Source: a virus
IMG/VR virus record: IMGVR_UViG_3300031772_000323
Location: 1-22,040 of that record
Length of the DNA stretch: 22,040 bases
Direction: 5' to 3' (one strand)
This document shows positions 14,835-21,583 of this stretch, in pieces. A model generated the notes under the pieces. The model did not search any database. It was given only the letters and a program-made list of their open reading frames with translations, and had not been told where the DNA came from. Position 1 is the first letter of the stretch. Each line of letters opens with the position of its first letter. The position numbers and the translations under genes were made by a program.

Positions 14835-15994
14835 AGACCGAAGTAGAGAAGATGGTTTCTACAAGAATCGCTGAAGAGATGGAGAAATTCAAAAAGGAGA
14901 CTCCAGTCTACAAGATGATAAAAGAAGACACAGAGGGCGAGAAAGTCGAGACAAAGGAGGCAGAACCAACAATAGCAAAGTTTGCTATTAGTTACGGGCC
15001 TTACGACAGGCAGGAGGCATTAACTAAAGTCTTACCAGAATCTAGTCCAGCAGGTAATGAATATTATGGTGGAATAATGAATCCATCCATAGATAAGAGA
15101 GCTGGTGGAACAAGATTCAAACAAGCTTTAGAAGATTTCCATAAATACACATACACACAGACAGGCGGTGCTGGTACAGCAGGTTATGCTTTGATACCAG
15201 TCTATGTCGACCCAGATATAATCGATAGAACGAGAAGAGAGATTCCGTTCATCGAGATGTTGCCAAGAAGGGCTACTCAAGGTTTGACATACGACTACAA
15301 CGCAATAACCACATTGACAAACGCAGTCACCCTAAATGAAGACGCTTCATTAGACGATTTGACTGATGTTTACGACAGATTGAGTGTAAACATGACATAC
15401 ATTTATTCAACAGGAAGAGTAACAGGACCAACAATAGCAGCAAGAAAGGGTTATGTTGACGCTTTGAACCTGGAAGTCCAGAATAGGACGATAGCTTTGA
15501 AGAGATACGAAGACCAGTTGTGCTTACAATCCACATCAACAAGCCCTGAGATGAGTTCATTGACGGAACTAATCGTAACGGGAGCCAATGAGACAGCATT
15601 AGGTGGGCCTTTGACAATATTAGCGATAAGAACAGAATTAGCCCAATGTAGAGATGCAGGCGGTGTTACTAACCTAATCGTCTTGACTAATACATTATCT
15701 AACTCATTGAAGGGTTTGATGATGGATTACCAGAGATGGGTTGATACTACCAAGATTGCATGGGGCATTGAGACGATGAGTTTCGACGGAATACCAGTGA
15801 TAGTTGACAGATACTGTCCATCAGGATATGTGTTGTTAATAGATATGTCAGTTGTTTTCATGGCTGTGTTGCAAGACATAGTCTATGAGGAATTGGCTAA
15901 GGCAAACGACTCAGTTAAATTCACACTAAAGGCATACGAAGCGATAGTCTGTAGAGCGCCAGATTTTTGTTCTATCTTGACAGGGTGTACCTAA
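14777..15994 (+). CDS. Major capsid protein (HK97 fold)
   Basis: The 405-residue protein follows the prohead protease and has GGAGG eight bases before its ATG. Residues 1-60 are charged and helical, like an HK97 delta (scaffold) domain. The mature-like part starts around the Gly-rich GGAGTAGYALIPV (130-142), followed by DPDIIDRTRREIPFIEMLPRR (145-165), which matches the N-arm and the start of the spine helix. Further family features are the LSVNMTYIYSTGRVTGPT strands (about 206-223), a long helix with a conserved pattern, the P-domain segment GIPVIVDRYCPSG near 345-357, and a beta-rich C-terminus. The protein is complete. The scaffold should be removed between about 110 and 130 by the protease encoded just upstream. 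Confidence 0.88.
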   Translation: MSEEVKIETKTIDPVEAELKTEVEKMVSTRIAEEMEKFKKETPVYKMIKEDTEGEKVETKEAEPTIAKFAISYGPYDRQEALTKVLPESSPAGNEYYGGIMNPSIDKRAGGTRFKQALEDFHKYTYTQTGGAGTAGYALIPVYVDPDIIDRTRREIPFIEMLPRRATQGLTYDYNAITTLTNAVTLNEDASLDDLTDVYDRLSVNMTYIYSTGRVTGPTIAARKGYVDALNLEVQNRTIALKRYEDQLCLQSTSTSPEMSSLTELIVTGANETALGGPLTILAIRTELAQCRDAGGVTNLIVLTNTLSNSLKGLMMDYQRWVDTTKIAWGIETMSFDGIPVIVDRYCPSGYVLLIDMSVVFMAVLQDIVYEELAKANDSVKFTLKAYEAIVCRAPDFCSILTGCT

Positions 15995-16285
15995 ATGGGA
16001 GAAGACATCTCATCAACGTGTACCTACAAAAGGTACATTCCAGGTAGACTCCTAAAGATAGAGACAGTCGCTACTGCAGACGATACCGATACAATAATCC
16101 TAACATTAGCCGATTATGGTATTTCCACAATCGAATCGATATTAGGGTTTACACATTCAACTACAGATAGCATAGTAATAACACAAGCACCAACAACTTC
16201 AGTAACGTCAGGAGTTTTAACCATAACAGTGGGCGGAAGCACAGACGACAAGAAGAGAGTATTTTTAGTATTCGGAGACTCTTAG
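15995..16285 (+). CDS. Small beta-rich structural protein, paralogue A
   Basis: The 96-residue protein starts at an ATG directly after the capsid stop, with GGGTG at 15983-15987. It is beta-rich and polar, with the landmarks STCTY, LKIET, TLADYG, HSTTDSI, APTTSV, SGVLTITVGG and KKRVFLVFG in order. The next gene is a paralogue of the same length, about two-thirds identical by eye. A small beta-protein encoded right after the capsid gene is typically a decoration or capsid-stabilising protein, expected in many copies, but no named family is recognised. Confidence 0.75.
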   Translation: MGEDISSTCTYKRYIPGRLLKIETVATADDTDTIILTLADYGISTIESILGFTHSTTDSIVITQAPTTSVTSGVLTITVGGSTDDKKRVFLVFGDS

Positions 16286-16293
16286 GTGATATC

Positions 16294-16584
16294 ATGGGAG
16301 CAATAACAAGTACTTGCACATATACCAGAATAATACCTGGTAAATGGTTAAAGATAGAGACACCAGCCACAGCAGTCACAGATGATACTATTGTCTTGAC
16401 ACTTGCCGATTATGGCATGGCGACACTTGAAGCGATAGTTGGATTTAATCATTCAACAACTGATAGCATAATAATAACAGAAGCACCTACGACAGCAGTA
16501 GCAAGCGGGGTATTGACAATTACAGTAGGCGGAACAGCATCGACAAAAAAGAGAGTATATTGGGTCTTTGGAGAATCGCCTTAA
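16294..16584 (+). CDS. Small beta-rich structural protein, paralogue B
   Basis: This 96-residue protein repeats the whole of the preceding one: STCTY, LKIET, TLADYG, HSTTDSI, APTTAV, SGVLTITVGG and KKRVYWVFG all recur at the same positions. It is preceded by AGGTGAT (16285-16291) close to its ATG. The substitutions spread over the gene rather than cluster, so the duplication is not recent. The two copies could form hetero-oligomers or occupy different capsid positions. It is the last gene of the capsid unit. Confidence 0.75.
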   Translation: MGAITSTCTYTRIIPGKWLKIETPATAVTDDTIVLTLADYGMATLEAIVGFNHSTTDSIIITEAPTTAVASGVLTITVGGTASTKKRVYWVFGESP

Positions 16585-16589
16585 GTTTC

Positions 16590-16640
16590 GGGGTTAATTA
16601 TTTACCCTAATCCCACAGGGGAAGGTAGGTCGGGTTGGGA
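16590..16640. other. GC-rich, potentially structured intergenic element
   Basis: The gap after the second paralogue is much richer in G and C runs than the other intergenic gaps. CCCTAATCC (16605-16613) can pair with GGGTTGGG (16632-16639), with one bulged T and one G-U pair. A shorter alternative stem pairs GGGT (16591-16594) with ACCC (16604-16607); the two cannot form together. It may terminate the capsid transcript or be a small structured RNA. No strong poly-T follows it. Confidence 0.35.
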
Positions 16641-16641
16641 T

Positions 16642-16660
16642 TTGATATTTAAAATAGAAA
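16642..16660 (+). promoter_or_regulatory. Archaeal promoter of the fourth morphogenesis unit
   Basis: TTGATATTTAAAATAGAAA is the fourth copy of the shared motif, with the TATA box ATTTAAAA. The predicted transcription start is near 16674, only about 15 bases before the ATG at 16689, with AGAGG at 16678-16682 as ribosome-binding site. Confidence 0.65.
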
Positions 16661-16688
16661 ATAGAATAAAATATAAAGAGGAAAAATT

Positions 16689-16964
16689 ATGGCAGATGCA
16701 ACGATTGAATTGTTTGTCGAAGGGTTACCTCCAAGTATTGAGGTAGTTCGTCTTGAAGCTACAGATGGTGACTTATACAAAAGTAGAAAATTCAAATATG
16801 TAACAGCAGCGACTTTATGTATGAATGAAGATTCAGATTCAGCTCATCCAAACGTTGAGAATGAAGATGACACTGAAATTGATGGAACAAGCCAAACTGT
16901 GCAATTAAACTTAAACGGGATAACCGACAAGACAGTCACTTTGACACTTTATGGAAGGCACTAA
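16689..16964 (+). CDS. Small acidic beta-rich protein
   Basis: This 91-residue protein begins MADATIELFVEG and is rich in Thr, Asp, Glu and Val, with an acidic loop (NEDSDSAHPNVENEDDTE, about 47-64) and a C-terminal strand pair ending VTLTLYGRH. There is no signal peptide. It is the first gene of the unit and follows the capsid cluster, so a minor head or decoration protein is a fair guess. I recognise no family. Confidence 0.65.
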   Translation: MADATIELFVEGLPPSIEVVRLEATDGDLYKSRKFKYVTAATLCMNEDSDSAHPNVENEDDTEIDGTSQTVQLNLNGITDKTVTLTLYGRH

Positions 16965-16983
16965 ATACTTCGGAGGCAAAACT

Positions 16984-17253
16984 GTGAAGAAGTATAAAAA
17001 TGTTAGTGGGAAGGATATAGGGTTTATAATAGACGGCAAAACCTACGACTTCCAGAATGGGCAAATAGTCGCTGTACCCGAAGGAATAAAAGAGAGAGTG
17101 GACTACCTAATTTCTAAAATTGTTCCTGTAGAAGAGGCTGTTGTTCCAGTTGTACCAATTATTATAAAACCTAAGATAGAACCTTTTAATATAGAACCTA
17201 AAATAGAAACAGTCGTGGCTAAACCTAAAAAGAAATCGGTGAAAAAGAAATGA
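16984..17253 (+). CDS. Small structural-type protein with basic Pro/Lys tail
   Basis: The 89-residue protein has a compact N-terminal beta domain (KKYKNVSGKDIGFIIDGKTY, then IVAVPEGIKERVDYLIS), which resembles small decoration or joining domains seen in phage head clusters. It is followed by a long Pro/Val/Ile/Lys tail ending KKKSVKKK. The tail could contact DNA or acidic partners. I chose the GTG at 16984 because GGAGG (16972-16976) sits seven bases upstream; the ATG at 16951 would put that site inside the gene. The stop overlaps the next start (ATGA at 17250-17253). Confidence 0.6.
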   Translation: MKKYKNVSGKDIGFIIDGKTYDFQNGQIVAVPEGIKERVDYLISKIVPVEEAVVPVVPIIIKPKIEPFNIEPKIETVVAKPKKKSVKKK

Positions 17254-19151
17254 AGAAAATATTAATATTACCATTGATTGCATTGATGTTTATTGTTTGT
17301 AGCATGGGTATTGCTTCAGCACATGTTGGGCATGACAATATCTCTGTCACATTTGATTTCCCTAAAAATGGTAGCACCCTTTTAAACAATACTTGGACTA
17401 CTCAAAGGTTCAATATAACATTGAACGAAAGTGTTAACAAATCATGTGAAGCAGAATTTAATTCTAATGGCACATGGATTGAAATGACAGCTACTGCCGC
17501 TACGAATGTGTCCTATTATTTTGATTTTACAAGTTCTACGTTGACTGGTGATTGGCAAGCTGTCATATACAGGTGCGGTAATGTAACTGGGTTTAAATCA
17601 TATTCTAATTTTACAGATTCTGTTCTTTATTATAAATTAAGTAATGCTGTATTGGCGCCTTTAAATCGCGCTTTCCTTAACAATAGTATAATAGCTAGGA
17701 ACGAAGCGTTAAACGTAACTACAGGTAGTTTAAATGCGTCCAACTGCACGTATCAGCTAGACGGAGGAGTGGGCAGGGTTTGGTTAAATCAAACAGGGCT
17801 TATGACAAGGACAGGTGGCTGGCAATGGTGGACAAACACATCTGAAATGGCTTTGTCGAATACTACTTTTGGAACAAATCCAGGCACTTATCATAATATA
17901 ACATTCAATTGTTCAAACTCTATCGGTACGTGGTATTCTTCAGATACAATCTTCTTCAAAGTTGATGCTATCCAACCTACCATATTATATTCAGGGATGG
18001 CTTATACTTTAGGCAACGCAACGACTGGAGGCAATTATCTAAATGTCACTTTTAACATAACAGATAACAATCCAAGCAGGTGCTATCTTAAATTGAGATG
18101 GGGCAGTGATAATTCCTTTAAGAACGTATCGTCCTGGCTTACTTATGACCCGACTCAATATATAACAAGTTCGACTAATAATACCGCAAACGGTGTCTGT
18201 AAGGTCAGCATATTACCAACGGATGTGACAAAAGATGGTTATGTAGAAGTCGTACCTTCTGCACAAGACGAAGCAGGTAATGGCAATTCGACTACTCTTT
18301 GGAACCAGTCTTATATATTTTACAGGATGAAAACAGGTTGGAATTTGGTAGCAGGATTTGAAAACAAGTCTTTGACAGCAATAGGTAATGAATTCAAGAA
18401 TGTAACTTATGTCAGTGTATGGGACAATCTGGCTAATATGAAGAACTTTACAACTTGGACATTCGGTGGTTCTACTAATGGAGCTACTATAGTCAATTTC
18501 TCAACAACTCAAGGCAGTGGCGGTACTTACATCTATGTCTCGGCAGACATAGTTTCAATAAGAAGGTATTATGATATGCCTGTAGGTTGGTCCAATGTCT
18601 CATTATATTCAAATACATCTGTAGGCAAGACTACCTGGAACATGGTCGCTATCAACAGGAACATAACAAACATAAATGCTTCTTTGTTCAGCAACGTGGC
18701 TTGTACAAATCTTACTTATGAAATAACAAACCAATCAATTAATTTTGCAGCCAATGACACCGACTATGCATTAGGTTACTATGCGTTGAGCATCATATCA
18801 ATAAAGAATCGTACACATATTTTCTACAGCAGCAATTACACTGGCGGGAGTAACTGGACCGTATCGACAAACTTATCCTATATAAGGATAAACGTAGACG
18901 GTGGGAATATAATAGGGGTTTACAATGTCAGTTACATAGGGTCATTGAACTTGGTACGTGCCTGTAACAACATAACATGGGTGAGCTGGTATAACGTCCA
19001 GTTAGGCAAGCCTTGTTCATTCTTTAGGAACAGACTGGCTACATCATGCCCAGGTTATCTGTCAAATAGCATATCTGTAGACAGAGGAGATGCAATCTGG
19101 ATAGCTATCCAGAATGGTGTAAATATAACTTTCGATAGGAGCAAATGGTGA
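17250..19151 (+). CDS. Exported, sequon-rich surface-type protein
   Basis: The 633-residue protein has a clear signal peptide (MKKILILPLIALMF, with ASA at 22-24 before HVGHD). The mature part is a string of Ig-like beta domains (for example PKNGSTLLNNT near 38-48, DAIQPTILYSG near 240, DEAGNGN near 345), followed by a region beginning TGWNLVAGFENKSL (about 364) with many Trp and Asn residues. N-x-S/T sequons are very frequent. The pattern is that of archaeal cell-surface glycoproteins. No C-terminal membrane anchor is present; it ends TFDRSKW. The start overlaps the preceding TGA, with GGTGA at 17239-17243. It lies inside the virion unit, directly before a membrane-anchored exported protein that could hold it at the surface. 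Confidence 0.75.
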   Translation: MKKILILPLIALMFIVCSMGIASAHVGHDNISVTFDFPKNGSTLLNNTWTTQRFNITLNESVNKSCEAEFNSNGTWIEMTATAATNVSYYFDFTSSTLTGDWQAVIYRCGNVTGFKSYSNFTDSVLYYKLSNAVLAPLNRAFLNNSIIARNEALNVTTGSLNASNCTYQLDGGVGRVWLNQTGLMTRTGGWQWWTNTSEMALSNTTFGTNPGTYHNITFNCSNSIGTWYSSDTIFFKVDAIQPTILYSGMAYTLGNATTGGNYLNVTFNITDNNPSRCYLKLRWGSDNSFKNVSSWLTYDPTQYITSSTNNTANGVCKVSILPTDVTKDGYVEVVPSAQDEAGNGNSTTLWNQSYIFYRMKTGWNLVAGFENKSLTAIGNEFKNVTYVSVWDNLANMKNFTTWTFGGSTNGATIVNFSTTQGSGGTYIYVSADIVSIRRYYDMPVGWSNVSLYSNTSVGKTTWNMVAINRNITNINASLFSNVACTNLTYEITNQSINFAANDTDYALGYYALSIISIKNRTHIFYSSNYTGGSNWTVSTNLSYIRINVDGGNIIGVYNVSYIGSLNLVRACNNITWVSWYNVQLGKPCSFFRNRLATSCPGYLSNSISVDRGDAIWIAIQNGVNITFDRSKW

Positions 19152-19155
19152 TGAA

Positions 19156-19866
19156 ATGAAGAGAATGATTCCGATAATAATGATTTTATTAAGTCTAGCT
19201 GCAGTAACAGCAGTAGACCCTTGCCCGTTTGCATTCAGTTTTATTACTTCACCCCCTGATGCAAATGTGGGATTGACAGTCCAGTTAAAATATGGCGACA
19301 GGACATGGATTGTGCCAGAAGGTTATCCTGGAGAATATGTGACAGATTTAGGTGGGATAGAACCTCCAATAGCAAATTGCATATATCAGAATTTTGAACT
19401 GACAGTAAAAGATTGCGAAGCTAATTCGGTCTGCCATTCTACAGTCTCTTTTAACCCCCAAGGATATACAACTTTAGACATAAGTTCTGCCAATCTATTC
19501 AAGCAGACTACAACGTCTTCTACAATCGAACCAACAACTACAACTGAACCAACAACGACAATACCAATTACTACGACTGTAACTGAAGAATGTGAAGAGT
19601 GTGAAGTATGCCCTGATGAGACAATAAATTATTTAGTAACAGGAATAACAGCAGCAATAGCTTCAGCAGGGTTGACGTATGCTTATGGATTAAAAATACG
19701 AAAACCCGTATCTGGTGGACCTGTAGACGAACATATGCATCCTGGAATTGTAAATTATCATTCTATTAACACAGTTCATACAAATCTAAAGATAAGGCAC
19801 CCAAAAGGTATGGTAGCACCGAAATATGAAAAGATAGGTACCGAATGGAAATATAAAGGGGTTTGA
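19156..19866 (+). CDS. Type I membrane protein: exported domain, Thr-rich stalk, His-rich cytoplasmic tail
   Basis: The 236-residue protein is built from a signal peptide (about 1-19, cut near TAVDP) and an exported domain with cysteines at 23, 75, 87 and 93 (two possible disulfides). A Thr/Pro stalk follows (about 117-142), then CEECEVC (146-152), a membrane helix (about 159-177), and a tail of about 57 residues starting with basic residues. The tail has a His-rich stretch, HMHPGIVNYHSINTVH then IRHPKG (193-218). The topology places the tail in the cytoplasm, where it could contact virion or host components. The stalk and Cys cluster are typical of archaeal surface proteins. GGTGA at 19147-19151 serves the ATG at 19156. 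Function unknown; docking factor or anchor for the upstream exported protein are ideas only. Confidence 0.7.
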   Translation: MKRMIPIIMILLSLAAVTAVDPCPFAFSFITSPPDANVGLTVQLKYGDRTWIVPEGYPGEYVTDLGGIEPPIANCIYQNFELTVKDCEANSVCHSTVSFNPQGYTTLDISSANLFKQTTTSSTIEPTTTTEPTTTIPITTTVTEECEECEVCPDETINYLVTGITAAIASAGLTYAYGLKIRKPVSGGPVDEHMHPGIVNYHSINTVHTNLKIRHPKGMVAPKYEKIGTEWKYKGV

Positions 19867-19868
19867 AT

Positions 19869-20423
19869 ATGCCAAATTTACCCTACACGATTTCTGGGAT
19901 TTGCTACGATGTCAATAGTACCGATGTAACCCCTGTTGTAATGACATCTGGCACATGTATGATTTTTAACACTACCACCCATACGACAACTACAGGCAAC
20001 ATAGAAATAGATGGCAGTTTTGCAGTTGACATATCGGCATTGGCAAGTTATTCTAACGCCGACAAATTACAGGTTGTGTTATTTAATTCTGACAAGACCA
20101 AATCAACAGAGTTCAGGCATACTGTAGATACGGCAGAAGAAGGAGATGATGTAGGAAGTGTTTACATGCACTGGACAAAACCAATCCTGGGAGAGGCAAG
20201 GTTACACGCTGTAGTGATATCAAATAAGAATGACAGCAATGAATACACAGTCGATTTCTATGATAGGTATAACGACGCTAAAATATTAAGTTGCGATGTT
20301 AATGTCAACAGTTCATTCTCGCCCAATCTGTCATTCCAAGGATTAATGTTCAAAGGAGGTATTTGCGTTATAAGGCAGAGTGATGTAGCAAATGAAGTCG
20401 ATGTAGTGATGGTTGTGAAGTAA
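19869..20423 (+). CDS. Second transthyretin-like beta-sandwich protein
   Basis: The 184-residue protein begins MPNLPYTISGICYDV and shows the same layout as the protein at 6718: an N-terminal Y-x-I-x-G-x-x-x-D strand, a central IFNTTT strand, the turn DGSFAVDISALASYSNADKL (about 48-67) and a following VVLF strand. The second half is a separate beta-rich part with the motif FYDRYNDA. No signal peptide is present. It is probably a virion component such as a tail or capsid decoration. The ATG at 19869, three bases after the upstream stop, follows AAGGGG (19856-19861); a TTG at 19863 is less likely. Confidence 0.65.
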   Translation: MPNLPYTISGICYDVNSTDVTPVVMTSGTCMIFNTTTHTTTTGNIEIDGSFAVDISALASYSNADKLQVVLFNSDKTKSTEFRHTVDTAEEGDDVGSVYMHWTKPILGEARLHAVVISNKNDSNEYTVDFYDRYNDAKILSCDVNVNSSFSPNLSFQGLMFKGGICVIRQSDVANEVDVVMVVK

Positions 20424-20681
20424 ATGCCCGAAGACTTGCCGTTTGATAAAAAGAAAGACAATCCTCATGTAAGCATCGGAACATGCAATGCAAGACATGC
20501 AAATGTCGATGCAAATCTGAATAAAATACTTGAAGTCCTAAGGGGGGATGAAAAAACAAATTATGGGATAATCGGCGACTTGAGGGATATAAAAAGAGAC
20601 AAAAGATGGACATACGCTATAATAATATCGTTTATAATCCCTGTAGTATTCCTATTGATTAACTATGCGATGAGGGGGTAA
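20424..20681 (+). CDS. XhlA-like small membrane protein (holin-accessory type)
   Basis: The 85-residue protein has a polar N-terminus, an amphipathic helix around HANVDANLNKILEVLRGDEK (25-44), a GDLRDIKRDKRW stretch (51-62) and one C-terminal membrane helix (about 63-82). This order, charged helix then terminal membrane span, resembles haemolysin XhlA-type and related phage proteins placed near holins. The similarity is of layout, and the family call is tentative. It begins at the ATG directly after the upstream stop, without a strong ribosome-binding site, so it may depend on reinitiation. If it is part of lysis, it is separated from the head genes' usual order. Confidence 0.55.
   Translation: MPEDLPFDKKKDNPHVSIGTCNARHANVDANLNKILEVLRGDEKTNYGIIGDLRDIKRDKRWTYAIIISFIIPVVFLLINYAMRG
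20672..20678 (+). promoter_or_regulatory. Ribosome-binding site without a canonical start codon behind it
   Basis: GAGGGGG at 20672-20678, inside the end of the XhlA-like gene, is a strong Shine-Dalgarno-like sequence. The only start-like codon at normal distance in the connector frame is the ATA at 20684, five bases downstream; no ATG, GTG or TTG in that frame occurs before 20717. Confidence 0.45.
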
Positions 20682-20716
20682 TCATATCGTATTCAGCGGT
20701 ACTCGATGTAGTTCGA

Positions 20717-21583
20717 TTGAGTGGCATTTCTAACCAGGTATTAAATGAAAGCGTAGGCACTGGAGACGCCATAGTAAAAGCATTTTCTCTGGACAATGAT
20801 AATGTTGTTGACAATAGCGAGACCATCTATCTTAGCGGTACAGCAAAGGTGAGGAACATTGATTATACGATAAACAATGACAAAGGTACGATAGAGTTTT
20901 CATCTGCACCAATCCAGAATGCCGCCATAACAGCTAAATATAAATACTTCCCAGACACAGTCGATTTGACTAATGACGACATAGAAGACTTCATAACTCA
21001 GGCTGATGCAGAGATAGAGAACTGGACGGGAAAGAAATATACAGATTCCAATTCTGCTACTGAATACTTCTCGGGCAGGGCAGAGAAGATACAAGCAACT
21101 GATAGCGTACCTGAAGGGCAGTTCTTCTCGGAGACAGAGGAGGACAAATACGTATTAATGTTATCAAATTACCCTATCCAAACCATCACTTCTTTACAAT
21201 TCCTGAAAGACGATGGTACTGTGGACGATACATTAGTAGAGAATACCGACTTCCAATTCTGGGATTATGGCAAGGTTCAATTAATTACGTCTTCGATACC
21301 TACAGGTAGGGGAAAGAAAAAGGTGAAGATAGTCTATACCCATGGATATTCAAGTGTCCCTGCAATCGTTAAAAGATTGTCGGCAGTCATGGCTTCTATC
21401 ATTGCTTTTACCAATCTAACAGGCGGTAGCTTTGATGAGATTACATCCTATTCGTTAGGCCCTAAGAGTGTTTCAGTGGGTGAACCTTACATGAACATGA
21501 GGGCGGCAATAGAGAGATTGGAAACAATGAAAGCCAGTTTATTAAACCAAATAGGTAGAGAATTTAGAATGGTCGTGATTTAA
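20717..21583 (+). CDS. Head-tail connector (gp6-like) with inserted beta domain
   Basis: The adaptor bridges portal and neck. Residues after the insert match the family: DLTNDDIEDFITQADAEIENWTG (about 74-96), a long loop region, YPIQTITSLQFL (about 155-166), VKIVYTHGYSSVP (about 206-218), then a long C-terminal helix. An inserted beta domain near the N-terminus (VGTGDAIVKAFSLD to YKYFP, about 13-72) is of a kind I have seen in other phage proteins. The TTG at 20717 is the first ordinary start codon. Upstream in the same frame, from the ATA at 20684, the reading gives SYSAVLDVVRLSGIS, which matches the usual N-terminus of such connectors and has a strong ribosome-binding site. The true start may therefore be 20684. 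Confidence is high for the gene, lower for the start. Confidence 0.75.
   Translation: MSGISNQVLNESVGTGDAIVKAFSLDNDNVVDNSETIYLSGTAKVRNIDYTINNDKGTIEFSSAPIQNAAITAKYKYFPDTVDLTNDDIEDFITQADAEIENWTGKKYTDSNSATEYFSGRAEKIQATDSVPEGQFFSETEEDKYVLMLSNYPIQTITSLQFLKDDGTVDDTLVENTDFQFWDYGKVQLITSSIPTGRGKKKVKIVYTHGYSSVPAIVKRLSAVMASIIAFTNLTGGSFDEITSYSLGPKSVSVGEPYMNMRAAIERLETMKASLLNQIGREFRMVVI

Larger units (their letters stand above)
15995..16584 (+). repeat. Tandem gene duplication behind the capsid gene
   Basis: Two consecutive 96-codon genes encode proteins alignable over their full length, with only one- or two-residue shifts near residues 3 and 29. The proteins are clearly related, while third codon positions have diverged, so this is an old duplication under selection at the protein level. 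Confidence 0.8.

Noticed and set aside
15995-16584. Tandem similarity as an assembly artefact
   Set aside because: The two copies differ at many positions in both protein and codons and each has its own ribosome-binding site, so they are separate genes.
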